Shown: positions 9,725 through 24,200 of the stretch, piece by piece
Numbering within the stretch: the stretch's first letter is position 1
Layout: each line of letters starts with the position of its first letter
Assembly (NCBI RefSeq): GCF_030848805.1
Contig: NC_092358.1
Location: 1,302,001-1,366,000 of the forward strand
Length of the DNA stretch: 64,000 bases
Direction: 5' to 3'
DNA from: Temnothorax longispinosus
Taxonomy: Eukaryota; Arthropoda; Insecta; Hymenoptera; Formicidae
Notes under the pieces: model-generated
The model's input: the letters and a program-made list of their open reading frames with translations, nothing else
Databases searched by the model: none
Told to the model about the DNA's origin: nothing
Translations under genes and position numbers: made by a program

Positions 9725-12700
9725 GTAAGATTTTTTTTTTATTTCAATGCAATCGAGGCAATGGATTTAACTCAGTGACAGTGATAACTGAATGGGGCCG
9801 CGGCTGCTCCGACAACATATATGAGTAGCGGGGATGGAGTATGGGTAGGCTGACCTGGCTGACTAGTCATGGTGTGTTCGACGGCTCCATTCTGGTATCA
9901 CTAATAATATGCCATGTTTGCGATCTTAGAAACAACATGCTTATAAACAACGCATATTTGTCTTGACATCGAAGGAATCAATAATCTCCCTTTAAAATTA
10001 ACTTCGCTACATTTCAAAAACATATATTCCGTCATGCCTGACATTGACAGTTAATACATACTTCATGCATGTGATGTTTGATAATTTCGAGCGCGAAATA
10101 CTTCAAAGATAAAATAACACGTACATAATTTTTAATCTTGTCGGGCTAATTATATGGGGAGTGAGAATTACAGTATACAGTACAGTAAATATTACATTAT
10201 ATATATTCTTGAATAAAATTACCTTTTATCATATATTTTATTTAATTTTTATATATTGTATATAATATATAGATATATACATGTTAATCAATTAATTTAT
10301 ACAGCTTGTAATTCTTCCATATCGATATTACAGAGAAAAGTATCAGGTAGATTGCTATAACTTCCAAAAGATCGCGCTAGAAGTATTTTCTCGTATTATT
10401 TGCAATCTAACTTATCGCTATACGACAAAATAAACATTCAAAAGTTCTTAAAATTAATTATACTTTTGTGATAAATAATTTTGCTGTAATATTTGTCACG
10501 TGTAATAAATAAATCTAAACAATATTTAAAATTAGATTATTAAATATTTGACACATATTCTCGAAATTAAAAAGCTTCAAATATTCTATAACGCATCATT
10601 ATATCAGCGATATTCAAAATGGCCAAACAGCTTTGGCCATTTAAAGTTTAAACAATATGCGCTGAACGCACAAAGGCTCATTAAAAATATATAAGTTTTC
10701 TCTAATGCTTCAAAGCTAGGAATATATTTAAATAAAGTGATCAGAATTTTGTCAGTGCGACATAATTAATTATATTATTTTATTCGGCGCTCGTATAGTT
10801 TCTCAGACAACGCGTATGTTTAAAAAAAATGTCTTTACGACGTCTTTTATATGCATGCCGTCTGGGAATTAGTTCCGTCTCATTTAAGATCGTATTTAAC
10901 ATATTCGGAGAATATATTTTTATTAATATAAGTTATTAATATAAGGTATTTGAAAAATGCATTGTCAGTTTCACCCTGCGCGCAAATTCTTCGGTGGTCT
11001 AGGTGGCACCGTCATTAGTGTCACGGTCATCGATAAGCACCGGCACGGTGTCAGTCACACCGTTGGTCACACAGCTCGTGAAGGATGGGCACGAAGGGAA
11101 GAGGTAGAGATGGCAAAAGAAAAAGGGAGAGAAAGAGGGGCAGACTCCTGCCGAGCGCGTCTATTCTCTCTCGCTTGCGCGTCCGGCGCGTCCCTCGTGT
11201 TTCGTGCGGCTCGAGCTGATGATCATGGTGACCACGATGTTATGGTGCTCTCAAATCGGTGTTGGTAGAGATGGTATGTACACTAAGCAAGTGGCCGCCT
11301 CCTCGCATGGTCAGTCTCGTGTTACGTCTGGCCTGGCCGGAGCGACAACACGGTGCACATCGGGTGACACAATTCCCAGTCGATACCCTTCCTTTTTACA
11401 TGCGGTTTTATGCGGTTTTATACGCGGTGCGCGCACGTTGGCGTGACATTTACGACGATTTTTATCATTTACCTTTAATCATATATCGACTAAAAAATGA
11501 TATCCCTCTCTCTCTTCTTTGCATTTATTGTTTATCACGATAAATGTCGTACCGAGTCTCAGTGGTCGAATTGATAAAAATACCCGTCCCAAATAGTCCT
11601 AAAGTTCAGGTGTAAAATAAAAATTGAAATAATTTTGCAAGTCAAGAATATACAATACGAATTGCATGTTCATACGAGACTTCATGTTATTCATTTTGTC
11701 TTGTCCAATTTTGACAGAACTCTTTTGCCACGTTGAATCGGGACCAGTTGCATTTTTAATCGAACCTTCGACTTAATAGTGATATGAATTATCGTACTTG
11801 TTGAACAATGGACGAAAGATTATCTCTTAAGCGATTATAATTAATTACTTTTCTTGCTACCAGCTTTTTGATACACTTTTTGATCTCGATAAAACGAACG
11901 TCTGCGAAATCTGTACTGCTCGGAAAACCGAGCCACCCGTTGTACACGAGATTGGCGCACACTTTGACGGAATCACGTACGGGCAATTATGGATATGTGG
12001 TGCAAACATAGGTAGCAAAGTGTAAACCATTATTATTTTTAGCCAGACATGTAATAGGAGGCCGGATCGGAGTTTACCAAAGAACGGTAACACAATAGCC
12101 CGGCGAGTAACCGGGCTCGTATTTTTTCGCCTCATTAAGCAGCAATTATATCGCGACCTGTTGGCGATTGCGGCAGAACGTTCTCGCAGTTGTACGCAAC
12201 GGCAAAGCTCGTGCTCCATCGAACAAAACAGATGAATCGTGTTGTGTAAGAGGATAAGCGGTTTGCCGTATTATGAAACAATTTGATTAGCGAAGCGTCG
12301 AGCGTTAGAGTTCTCAGGCTGCCACGGAATATTTCATTGTACGCGTTTAGGGATCGATAAATCCGCCGATATATCCCACAATCGATGGGCGGGATAAGTA
12401 TGGAAAGCTAAGACGACACTAGAATCCGACATGTCGCGAAACTCTTTCGACCTCGCGTATATATCTGCACGTTACTCTAGAATTCTAAATCGGCTCGTTC
12501 GTGTTTTGAAAAAGCGTATTTCGCAATGATCCGCGGTTGCCGTTATTTAATGCCAATCGAGGATTGCGAATATATACGAGTGTAAAAAGTTGACACGTTG
12601 GCCACGTTTGCGGGTGTAGACCACGTAGCACGGCAGAAAGACTCGTAAATCATCGCGTCGCATGTGCGCGTCGAATAGAATCCCCTTTTCGCACGTCGTT

Positions 12701-12828
12701 TAAACCGCAGAAATGGGAAACGCATAATCGCAGTCGTGGCATTTAAAGCGGCATAAAGTCCGCAACCTATTTCCACTTAAATTCTACGATCTACTATCGA
12801 GTAGCGCCGAACGTGTCGACGACGCGCC

Positions 12829-12831
<3 letters not shown>
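9725..12831. other. intergenic DNA, no gene seen
   Basis: The stretch 9900-10950 is strongly AT-rich. The stretch 10960-11440 is GC-richer, with a GA tract near 11100-11140 and a short direct repeat of TGCGGTTTTA near 11400-11420. The rest, to 12831, is mixed unique sequence. Short open frames on both strands show no domain, motif or plausible splice structure. Confidence 0.4.

Positions 12832-12896
<65 letters not shown>
12832..12896. repeat. (TC)n microsatellite
   Basis: This is an essentially uninterrupted TC dinucleotide repeat of about 65 bp, the longest perfect simple repeat in the window. Confidence 0.97.
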
Positions 12897-12904
<8 letters not shown>

Positions 12905-15400
12905 AAGTGCACGGAGAAAGTAGAGGAGGAAACTGGCGAGCGCGCCCTCGGTCATGGAACAAAGCTCCTATCTTCGCTCTCTTCGAGAATCGTCATTAAG
13001 ATACGTGATGTACGTGATACACCTCCGTCAAATGGACGGAGAGGAGGGAGAGGGAGCTTCTTTGTAGGAAAGCGGAGGAACATCGTCTAAACATCGGGAA
13101 CCATTCGCGCTCTGTCAACGCTCCGCAACGCGATTCTATTTCTAACCATTTCTAACCATCGTATCCGATCCCCGTCGTGAATCGCATCGAGAGGTGCAGC
13201 ATGCGCCGCGCGAGATTCACCCCATTGAATCCGAAAAGCAAGCGAAGGAGACGAGGAGGAGGTGGGTGGAAGGCGTGGGGGCGAAAGGGGAAAGCTGGCG
13301 GCAGGGTTGCGCCGGTGTGATAGAGCGAGAGAAGACACTCTGTTGCACAAGGGACGGTGGAGCAAAGGGGGAGACCGGTGGTTGTAGCCGAGAGACGGTA
13401 GTGGAGAAGGAGGAGAAGGAGGAGAAGGAGGTTGGTGCGGAGGAGAGCCGCAGGAGAAGGGGGGGGAGAGCGACATTCCAGAAGGCGGCGGCGGCGGTGG
13501 TTCTCGTGGGAAACCAAAGAGAGAGAGAGGAGAAAGATCTCGTCTCGAGGAGAGGTTGCGGGCCTTAAGGCACCGTTCTCATCTCCCCGACGTGTGACAA
13601 GATCGTAGAGGCTTCTGCTGAGGCGCGCTGCCACGAGTCACCGAATTTATAAATCCGTTTGGAGAGACGAGTCCGATTTCTCGTACTATTCTCATACTAT
13701 CCCCAAGTTAAACGGTGCTCCTCGATTCGCGCGATTCTAACAAAGTCGCCTCGGGAGGTCAACGTCCAAATTAATTAAAATCTGCTTTCACACACCGCTC
13801 GGAATGATCTTAAATTCGAATCGGATTACAATTTAATAAATTTACTAAATTAACGTAAAATGGAAAATTGAGACCGCCGCCGATCTTTATGCACGTTTTT
13901 AATTATGTATGGATTTAAAGAAAGCTGATTATTTTTACGAGGCTGTTTAGATTGGATGATGTATTTGTTTCTACGGTATTTAACATAACGCCATTTAATT
14001 CAATCTTAAATAAAAATCTAAAATTTGAATCCTTGTAAATATTTGTAAAAATTAGGCTAATTTTATTAAGATATATTTTTTGAAAGTACTAATTTTTATT
14101 AAAATTATGTTTTTGTTCAGTATTTTTTAAGATTTGTTTTATGAAAGAATATATGATATAATAATTATGCAGAATATATTATATACTATTAATAGTCAAA
14201 TTAATAATTTCAATGAAAATAAACATTTATCGTTGAATGTAGTCACACGATTCCAAATGTGTAATAATTTCGGAAGTTTTTTATCTTGTAAAAAATTATC
14301 TGAATAATTCCGTGAATTGAATCAATTGTCAATGATTTAAAAAATTAAAATATTGTGCTTACATAAGCGTGTTTATTAAAAATCAAAGTAGTATATTGCG
14401 AGGAAATTTCGAAAGCATCAGATATTTAATAATATTAATTAAGTATATTAGTAATAATTCAGTCAGAAGACAAAATTAGAAGACAATGATGATAAAGGTC
14501 TATTTATACAGCAATAATAAGCGATATTGCACTTTCGCACTTGTCTTTGGTCTTTTGTTTAGTTTCACGCGAACAATCGCTGCATCATATGCCACGGTTA
14601 TCATTGCAATAATGCAACTCAGCGTAATCCGATTACCGCGCAGCCAATATCGATAACTCGCGCGATAAAGTCGCGATAAAGAAAACCGCCCCTTAAAGAA
14701 ACGCTTAGCGAAGGCAAATCGGGTAACAATGATCTCGACTGTAATCCAATGACGAAAGATTTCTCGTGACGTGGCACAACAAAGTATTGTAGACGACGAT
14801 CGACCAGGATCGATTTCATCCTGTTTGCTTGATCAGTGATATTTTTTTATGATCACATTGTCACATTAGAAAATTCTTATTCACGGTGCGACGCGATTTA
14901 GCATAGGGATACCGAAACGAGGAACCTGCCTCGGGCCCTGTGAATCGGCCCTTAGGGCGAATCCGCACAAGGTCTCGGGCAACTGCTTTCCAGTCAAGAA
15001 CGAACGAGTCAAGAGGAGATAATGGCACGTTCACGAGGCGTCGAATCATTACCGACAATCAAACTCTATTTGCGTCGCATCATTTGCGATAAAAGGGTTG
15101 TCCCGCAGTCAGGATACGGCGCGAGAGAAGAGTCCTCCCATTCGCGCGAATTCTTTACGTAAAAATGTACGAGTTAATGAAAAGCGCGATATCCCAACAA
15201 ATCCCGTTTGACTCTTATGAGAGGACGTCGTTTTACGACACACTCCAATCTCAGCTTTCTTCAACCCTTTTAATACCGGTGATAATTTCTCGATTCCATC
15301 GAGAAATCGTTTCGTTAACGCGAAGTAACGTGAAATATTGTCAACTAATCATATTATCGTACCGACGTTAGAGCGAGTTTGGCGAGATCGAGATACGATG
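12897..15400. other. intergenic DNA with a purine-rich block and an AT-rich block
   Basis: The stretch 13230-13560 is purine-rich on the + strand and contains GAGAAGGAG repeats at about 13403-13433. The open frames here are biased by this composition. The stretch 13790-14540 is AT-rich. The stretch 14600-15400 is mixed CpG-containing DNA. No gene is supported. Confidence 0.4.
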
Positions 15401-18100
15401 CATCAGTCGTCTTCACGTGAGTCGTCTATCGCGACTCGCGAGAAATTTCGAGAGATACTTCCGTATCTGTATCTGCTTTCTATGCGCGAGCATACAAGTG
15501 TGTGAGAGCGCGGCCGTTCGCGTGAACGCGGATACGTTTTCAATTTCTGGTAACAATGTTCTTATCTCGTCGCGGCCACTTAACGAGCGACAGGTACGAC
15601 AGGTCGTGTACGACGGGCAGTAAAGCGCCTCATTATTATTACCAGTGTCGTAAGAGTCGGCGCGTCAACCGCGCGCGGCAATTACGGCCGCGGCAATTAC
15701 GGCGCGGCGGCGATAATCGCGCGCGACGTTATCGCCGGCGATGACACGCAAACACCTGATCTCGCCCGATCGCGAGAATATACCGTAATCGACACGCGGA
15801 AATTCAACACCGTCGCAATTAGCGGAACCCCAAATCGTCGCGGACGCGCGCTCGATTTGACTCGAGCGGATTTTACCCTGAAAGGAACGCGACGCGAGAC
15901 TTTCGCCGCGGCCTGCGAATACCCACGGGGTTTTCGCGAATACCACTTATCCTGAAATCAAAGTCTCCGATCGAGACGCTAAGTGATGACGTACAGACGT
16001 CCCGAGGAACACCCTGTATAAGACAGGAGGAGGGGGAAGAGAGGGGAAGGAAAGGGGCGAGAGGGAGCAGCCAGGCATGCCAGCCGCGAGATGAGAAGAA
16101 AAAGGAGAGAAGAAGGTGGAGAGTTAATTGAATCCGAGCAGCGTATAAGTAGAATGGCCTATTCCTCCTTTGGTTCTCGCTTCTCTTATTCTTCTTTCTT
16201 CCCCTGCGCGCCTCTCCTCCCTCGCCGTCATCTCGGCCCCTACCCCGCGACACCCCGCTTCTCGCGCCGTCCTTCGCAGCTCCTTGTACCCTCTTCGGTC
16301 AGGGTACTAAGGAGGATCGGTGGAAGGACGCCGGAGGTTCCGGAGGGAGAGAGAGAGAGGGGGGAGAGGGAGAGAATGAGAATGAGAGAGAGAGAAGGAG
16401 AGGGAGAGGGAGAAGGAAGCATTCCTTTGTCTCTGCGCGCACGGATCTAGATCATATATAGCATATAATGCGCAGAGGCAAGCATACGGACGCGTGATAT
16501 GCGTGCACACACCCGAGCTGTATCGACGACGCACACGTGAAACCGGTGAAACAACGTGCACGGACGAACGGTGCACGTGCGCTTTCAAAGGGTCCTGCCG
16601 CGATATTCCCTCCGGCCATCCCGAGGAGGTTCTTGTCTCGGATGATATACTCGGTATGAGTTACGTCCGCGTTAATTCGATTTGCCTCGCGCACGTTATA
16701 CCCACGGGTACAATTATCATTTGAGGAGTTGAGAAGCCGAGCGCGCGGCCTCTTCTTCGCGGTACTGTACGATATGGATCTTACGGAACCTCCGGCGGAA
16801 AGAGAGAGTCGGTCGCTTAAAGAATCTCGTATAGCGAAGTAGTACAGCCGCGAATCCTTTAATAATGCCCAAAAATTGTTGGCCCTAGGCGCAAAATTTG
16901 ATACACTTTTTTTTTCGAATTTTCGCGAATTATCAATAAACGGATAAACTCGGAATTTTGCATCACGCTGACTTTTGTCGATGATATTACGCGTGCTGGC
17001 CTCCACGGCTGCTCGTTGGCACCCCTCGCATACGGGCCGGGTGTATTTGCGTACCCCGAAATAACTCTGGGCTTCCCTGAGACGGCGGGAGAGAATGGCG
17101 TGCAGGAGGGCGACGAAGACGAAGAGAAGAACGGACGGTGTATACCGCAAAACCAGTTCGTTGGTGAGTAAACAAAAAACGAGAAAGGGCCAACGCCGCG
17201 GCGCGGTCTCGTTGTCCGTTGCGAAGGGGGAGAGAATCGCTGCTTTATTGCTAATTCGAAGACATTCGCCCGGCAGAAATGAAACTTTATAGTCCGCCCG
17301 CAGGCTAGGAGGGGCCCCACGTCGCCAGGACCCACGTACGCGAGGATTGACCCACGTGGGCACCGGCTACGTTCCTAGTTCGGCACCGTCTAGAAAAAAA
17401 AGAAAAACGAAAACGCTAATGAACTTTTTAGATGCATCATAAGATTGTTTGCGTCAAAATATTACTGGTGGGTGTTTGAAGCAAATAATATCAAAAGTTT
17501 ATGAGCCAATGTAATCGGTTTGACGCTAAATACTTTTATTGCTGCCCGACAATATTAATCGTCAAAAGTTTTTTTAAATTTATGCATATTTAATAGGAAA
17601 CGTGCACGAATGTTTTTGGAAATTGTTGTTTTTGGACATTGTTGAAGTTTTATTAATTTGTCTTATAATTTAAGATATAGAATTATTTATAATTCAACGT
17701 ATGAACATGCTGTATAAAACAGTCTGATACTCGACGTGTTAAGAAATCGATGCTGGAGAAGCTATGGCGCGATATTGACGAGACAACGAGTCTCAGCGGG
17801 TGGCTTACGTCGTGAGAATCTTCGGACTTCCCGGAGCGTCAAAGCTCGTTACATCTCATTATGTCCAACGAGTACATAAAAATGCGTGATGCACGTTGTA
17901 ACGATCGCTTGCGCGCGAGGATCATTCTGTAAATCGCGGTATATTTGGCTGTTCAACTTTCGGTAATCCTCGCGTCACGAAATTCGTAGGTGTATATATT
18001 TAGTATATCAATATCGCTAAAGCGAGTTTTCTTCCACCTATGAAACTAGTGATATGCGTGATGGTGTGTAAAGATAAAAAGATGGAGCGCACCTTGACGC
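15401..18100. other. CpG-rich intergenic DNA with alternating GA and CT tracts
   Basis: The stretch 15420-17370 is dense in CpG. A purine tract (16024-16118), a pyrimidine-rich stretch (16160-16225) and a second purine tract (16330-16415) alternate within 400 bp. A 303-codon minus-strand frame crosses the region but its product shows no domain. The stretch 17390-17720 is AT-rich. No gene is supported. Confidence 0.4.
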
Positions 18101-21080
18101 GACAGCTGTGTAAAGCGTCGTGATTGCGCATTGCTAATGCAGGTAGGTGCCAACGTGGAAAGGGAGAGAGAAGAACAGGAGAGGAATGCCCGTCAAGGTA
18201 GCGGGAGATGCGCGTCAGGGGCCCGTCCTCCCCCTAATTGACAAATTGGAATCTTATTAGAAGCTCGTGATGCCGGTAGAACTGAGACGGGAGGGGCTCA
18301 CGGGCTCCGCCGACGGGCTGCGAGAAAAGGAAGGTGAGAAGAAACAGAGAGTAGGAGAGGGCCTGGCGGTGGACGTGCTGTGAAAGACGAGGAGAATGAG
18401 AGGCATAATGCGTGGACGGCACGATACTAACAGGTTGTACGGCCCACGGTGAAACGAAGAGAAGTACCTTATGCTCGGCCTGCCGGCCGGCAGGCGAATG
18501 CCACCCAGGAAGCGTTCGCGCGTGCGCGATCTGTGTGGCCTCGGCGCAATCCGACCACGGGGCCCGACCGAGGACGCACGAGCTCGGTCGAGGTAGCGCG
18601 AAGATCCCCGAAGCCGACGTGTGCTGGCCCACCCGGTAGAGCGCGCGCGTGCCGCGTCCTGTGTGGTCCTTCGGGCTCTTGCTCTCTTCCCGTCTCTACC
18701 CCTTACTCCATTCCGCTCGTCCCTTCTGTTCACTACTCTTCTTGATGCTCGCTCCCTGAGTCGGCTACGTGCGCGCCACTCTTTCTCTCCCTCTTTCTCT
18801 CGCTTCCTCTTCGTCTCTTCTCTGTTCAGCCCATTGCCTTCACCGTCCGTGCCGTCTCTTAGCTCGGCCCGGGCTGCGAAGATGAGGTGGTTCCGAAGAA
18901 GAGAAGAGCGGGAGACGCTGACAGTGGCGCGAGTATTGAGGGACGTAGAGAACACTGCGACCACTACCACGAAATCTATTACGATCAGTAGACGCATTGA
19001 GTACGCAATATCTTTTATAACGGATTATGATGAATGTAATGTAATCTAAACGTAAATTTACAAAGAAACGTGATCAATCCGTTTCATCAGGAGCTAAAAG
19101 ATCAACGATGAAAGACATCATAGGTTGATAAAACTATAGATAAAGCCAGTGGTATTTAAATCGTAATTTGAAAGAAATACGAGCAACAGAAAGATAGACC
19201 TTAGATCTAGAGATCTCACGTTATTCAGTCTTCTCCCCGGTTACTTATCGTGAATTATCGCAATCAGCCGATAATGTCTACGGCAAGGCTTCCTGAGATC
19301 GCGTCGACACGAGGGCTACTTAGAATTCCATCTACGTCAGTGGTTGAAGAAGCGAGATGAGGTAGTGAGCCCGCTTGACTCGTTCCACCTCTCCTTTCCC
19401 GCTTCTCGGTTTCCTTCGCACGGTTTGACTCGACCACGTGCTAACTTACGAGCTACGATCGCTGTGTGTACCCTTCCACGTTTTCTTCTCTCTCCGTTCC
19501 CCGTTCCATCCAGCTTTCTTTCTCTTCCTTCACCTCTTTCTCCCGCTCGTCCTCCTATCGGCCCCTCGTTCTAGCGCTGCCCTCACGTCGTCGTATCGTT
19601 TTTTCGCTCTCTGCGCGCGCGAGAGAGGGAGAGAGAGACCACTCTAGATTATTAATCCACCAACGAGAGAGGATCCGTGACGTTCGCGGAGAAAATTATG
19701 GGCTGAGAGCACGGTCAAGGTGCTGCTGCGTTAACAAGCGTCAGCGCGGAACGCCGAGAGAGAATAGCGGCTTCGAGGATGCAAGATCGTGTTTTCTTTA
19801 AGAGTCAGGCTTTAGAATCATCGGCGATACCGGATGTCAAAGCTGATATTCGGTGACAATTTGCTCCTCACGAATTCTCCGCGCGATCAACCTGTCCCTC
19901 CATGATTTTGCCATTTCTTGCGGCAAAATGGCCTGTCTCGGTGTCTCATGACGTAAACTATAAAGTTACGACGAAGGCACATTGTAAGGCTATAGCTATC
20001 GAGTTAGAATACCGTGTCCGAAAAAACATGCGTGTAAAAAGCACTGCTCCGCTTCACGTTATAATGTACTGTGAAGATTCAATCATTAGACGAGAGCTAT
20101 CACCCACGGAGGATACAGATTCCCTTCATCAGCGAATGTATGCCAGACAGACGGTTTATGCAAAAACCCGACGTGGGTTTCTCAGTGAAGAAGAAAACGA
20201 AAGAAGTTGCTTGATACGATCGAGCTGATGAGAACAAGACAATAATTGGCTAAAACAATGTATTCTTACGTGCGAAATGTAAATGATACCTCACGATTTG
20301 TGAAAATTTGGCTTGTATATGAAGCAGATATTGAAGACAAAAAGATTAAAAGAGAAGGAAAATGATAGCGCGCTGAGCAGACGCGGCACGAAAAGATGAG
20401 AGAGAAGGAAGGGAGAGAAAAAGAGAGAGAACCGCGCGAGAGAGATCGGCAGGGTTCAAAGAGCCGACAGTGGTTAAAGAGCCTTCTTCCTCTCTCCATC
20501 TCGACACGCACAAGTACAAGACGCAACGTTTCGAGCTGACTAGAAGGGAGGGAGACCAATGTTCTCGCTTTTTTCTACCGCTTCTCTCCTCTCCCTTTCT
20601 CTCTCTTTCTCTCTTCTTCCCTCCGCCTTCCACCCTCCACCCTGCCGTCCTCCCTCTCACATCGGCGCAGCAAATTTATTTCACGTTCCTGCCTTTTCTG
20701 GACCTTTCACAATATTTGGCCACGCTGCGGCATCCAGTACTGGCGGGTACCGGTCACTAGAAGATACGGCTTTGAGCCATCCGTGATGGATGGTTCGCTC
20801 TCCAGGCTGCCACGAACTGCTGCCTCTATACTCTCTCCTTCATTCCGTTTCTCGGCTTCCTCCTCTATCTAGAGGATGCTAGACGATGGCGAAACCCAGG
20901 GCCGCTCGGCTTTGAGAAACGTGCACACCTGAAATCAAAGTTGCGCGTTCCCGCAGGACTGCCTTACGCGAAGCGCGGATCAGGACTTTCGTCGAAAGTA
21001 CATGTTCCTTTCAAACGATCTCTTTTCTTTTCAAAGAGTCATAAATCCTCCGATTATTAAATTTATAAACGCATCGTCCG
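18101..21080. other. CpG-rich upstream DNA of hh with pyrimidine/purine tracts
   Basis: Pyrimidine-rich stretches lie at 18690-18840 and 19470-19570. A purine-rich stretch (20391-20450) is followed by a pyrimidine-rich one (20570-20640). Many overlapping open frames on both strands reflect low stop-codon density in these compositions. An 18-bp palindrome is listed separately. No coding gene is supported. Confidence 0.4.
18478..18495. repeat. 18-bp perfect palindrome
   Basis: GCCTGCCGGCCGGCAGGC equals its own reverse complement over all 18 bases. It lies in CpG-rich DNA 7 kb upstream of hh. A second GGCC-centred palindrome with related CTGCC/GGCAG arms lies at 50873-50890. Confidence 0.9.
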
Positions 21081-21180
21081 GTTTCACGTAGCTTGACATT
21101 CGAAGTTACCGAATGCCGAGATTCAAAACGGACCCGCGAAACATCGCCGAAAGTATTGTCCAGGAGCGCCAGAGCATTGT

Positions 21181-21257
21181 CCAATGAGCCGTCCCTGGGT
21201 CGGCGGACCCTTCCAGCCGCGGGACCGTTCTCCACCGAGTTCGTGCAGGTATATAAA
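21181..21257 (+). promoter_or_regulatory. CCAAT plus TATA arrangement, possible core promoter
   Basis: A CCAATG at 21181-21186 (inside CATTGTCCAATG) is followed 64 bp later by TATATAAA at 21250-21257, embedded in GC-rich DNA. The order and spacing resemble a CCAAT/TATA promoter reading right, about 4.4 kb before the hh ATG. No convincing initiator lies at the expected distance and no exon is visible downstream. Confidence 0.3.
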
Positions 21258-24200
21258 TTCTGGTGCTATTATTGGGGTTTGCGCCTTCTCACAAGGCCCT
21301 CTGGACCCCGCGGCGGCCCCTTTGAGCTACTCTTTCCGCCTCTCTCGCCCTCGGCGCCCTCTCGCTCCTGCTTATCGTTGTTGACCCCCCTCAGCATCTC
21401 CGCTCATCGTCCTCTTCCTTCTTCAATCCCACCACCACCTCTTTCCTCCTCCTCGTTCGCCGCTCGCCGCCGCGCCGCTCCGTTCTCTCCTTCTCGCCGG
21501 CTATGCCACGCCGCCCCTGTCCTGTTTGTTTTTCCTCGCGTCGTCTTCCGTTTGCTAAACGCACCTTAAATTACGCGCCCGATGATAAATATTTGAGCCG
21601 TCCATTACACGAAAGGCCCACTCGGACCGTCGTTCGGCCGGTGTTACCTCTGCTTGCTCGACATTAGGTTCCTCCAGGATATCGTGTTACCTCGAAAAAG
21701 AGACAGCTGAGCTCATACGTTCGCGACGCGACGCATCGTGGACCGCTCTCGTCTTGCCGACAGAAATTTTTGCAGGATAAAAAAAAAACTTTCAGCCTGC
21801 ACCTTAATTTTTTTTAGTTGGGACGTCAATGAAGATCATTATTGTGTGCTATTGCGATTATGAGTTTGATTAGGAATGTGAATGCGAAAATACTTTTTAC
21901 GATAGGGGACATACCCTGTGATATATGTCACAGATATTAAGACGTTGCATTGCAGTATCAGTATCCGTAAGAATCCGATAAGAATCGTACGTAATCGAGG
22001 CTGTTAGATATAATAGGTAGATACCATTTTGATGTGATAAAACCGATCGATAGCATGTTATTTTCGTCGGCCTCATAACTCAGCCGGAGTCAAGTGTCAC
22101 GAAAAGACCGTCTAACGCGACAGAAGAAATTTTAATCGCGCTTCGTGCACAGGATCACACCGACAATATTCTCTCTCCTCCTTTATATTTTCTCACGATG
22201 CAACAATCTTACACGGCACGGCAACGCCGCGCCGTTACTTGCACCTCTCTCGATAGCAGAATTTTATTTTCAATCCCCGCGCGCGCACCACACGTACGTA
22301 CACGGGCACACACGCCGCGGCTGGCCACGAAAGTCAAAGTGCCTCGTAACAGGATTATGAAATGTTCCGGAGTAGCGTTCCACGGATGTTTACAGCCCGC
22401 GAATACTCGTTACCTTTTATTGCCGGCAAGTTTCAGCGATTTCTGGCATTGGCTCCGTTAACGAGCGACATTTTATACTTTCATTGGGCCGTAATTCTCC
22501 CCCTTTCCGCGTAGGGCGATGCATACGGCTCGTAATTCGGCCATTGTGTTTCCGGATGCGCCGGGATGAGGAAAATTCACGGAAAATCAAGTTCGCGGCA
22601 CTACAATGTTGGAACCCGTATGTATGGAAATTTGGATTCCATCCGATCGCCGGAATAGTTTCCAGCGAACATCACAGGCCTGTCTTTGCTAATCATTACT
22701 TTCTTGCTTCTAAAAGTATTTTCAATTTTATCTAAAACATTTGCGAGTAATAGGTGTTGCGAACTGCTGTTCTATAAATTTTCCTAGACACATCTGAAAA
22801 AAAATCTTACTATTTTTATCTGTCTACGTAGTATATTTGTTGATAAATTTGAAAATTGATTTTTATTTTGCGAAGCCTTATTCGTAGATTACTAATCATC
22901 GCATTATAAATGATTACGGTGCGTTCAGGTCAAACACTAACACTTACATTAACAAGTGCGAACAAGTATTTAATTAAAGTAATCTAGTTACAATTTGTAC
23001 GATTATTAGACCTGCACGGTCAGAGAAATACAATAAATATTTTTATTTAAAAAGTATTTTTATAATTTTATGAATTCAATTAAGCGTCGTTATATTAAAC
23101 GAAACTTACATATCATCAATTTACTTTCTCGTTTCATTCCTTTCTGCGAAATCGTACGAATAAATGAGCAAAATGTTTATACGATTAGTGTCAAGAATTA
23201 GGAAATATTATTTCCCGACCGGACGAAGAGCTTTGCTTTCTAACGCAATAGTAGTTATCGCGGTTGTAGTTATCGCCAGAAATGCCGCGGGCACGTTTCG
23301 GCACGACGTTGTGTAAATGCGGACAGGCCAGTCCGCACCGTCTGTGTATTCGGGAAAGATGTTTATTATCAGTAAACTGAACTCTTTGCCGTATCCCCCT
23401 TCTCTGCTTGTTCTCTACCCTCCGTGAGGTAGACTTAGACTTTCATATCAGTTGCCGTGTAGCCGTGCCCGGTCTCGTATATTTTACTCGCGCGATACAC
23501 TCCGCCGCTTATAATGTCGATCAACGGTATTTGGCTCGCATAATCGGTCCTCCGACCTGCAAATACCATATTGCGTTTCTCGCAAACGGATCGAACGATG
23601 ACGATGATCAATGATCGTGCAACACGCGCACATCTGTAATCGGAATGATTCACGTGCAGATTTTTTTCACGATATCTCGTGAAGCGTGAAGGTGCTCGAA
23701 ATGATAACGAGCGACTTGTGCCAATTTACACGGTCATTTATCAATTAACAATAAAAAGAAACCACTAAAAAGACAACACTACAGTAAATAATAATTGCTA
23801 ATTATCATTCACACGCGTCCATATTATTTAGTCTACGTGTAATACAATAATCGTCGAAAGTCACGCTATTTAAATACCAGTTTTGAAGTCCTTTCGTGAA
23901 AATCTCACAGGATGCGGGAAGGAATTGCGAAATTACGTCGAAGTGAGCCACGAGTACTAATGGTAGAAAAAGAAACGTGAAGAGTCGAGTGTGAGCGAAG
24001 AGGAAGAAATTGAAGAAGAAGTAGAAGATGAAGAGTACGAAGAACGGAATCCTACGGCGTTCCAAGTATCCGTCAAGGTCATTTTCGCAAGCTTCCTACA
24101 CCTCACGCGTCACTTTTATCACATTTCTAATGCGTCCCTTGAGGGTAGAAAATCATTGAGAACTTGACAACGAATCCTATATGTAACATAATGTCGGAAG

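Noticed and set aside
16452..17363. 303-codon open frame on the minus strand
   Set aside because: It lies in CpG-rich, stop-poor DNA. The product has no signal peptide, domain or repeat, other frames over the same DNA are also open, and no splice structure supports it.
18257..18997. 246-codon minus-strand open frame
   Set aside because: The product is Arg/Glu/Ser low complexity, produced by pyrimidine-rich tracts, and open frames also occur on the opposite strand.
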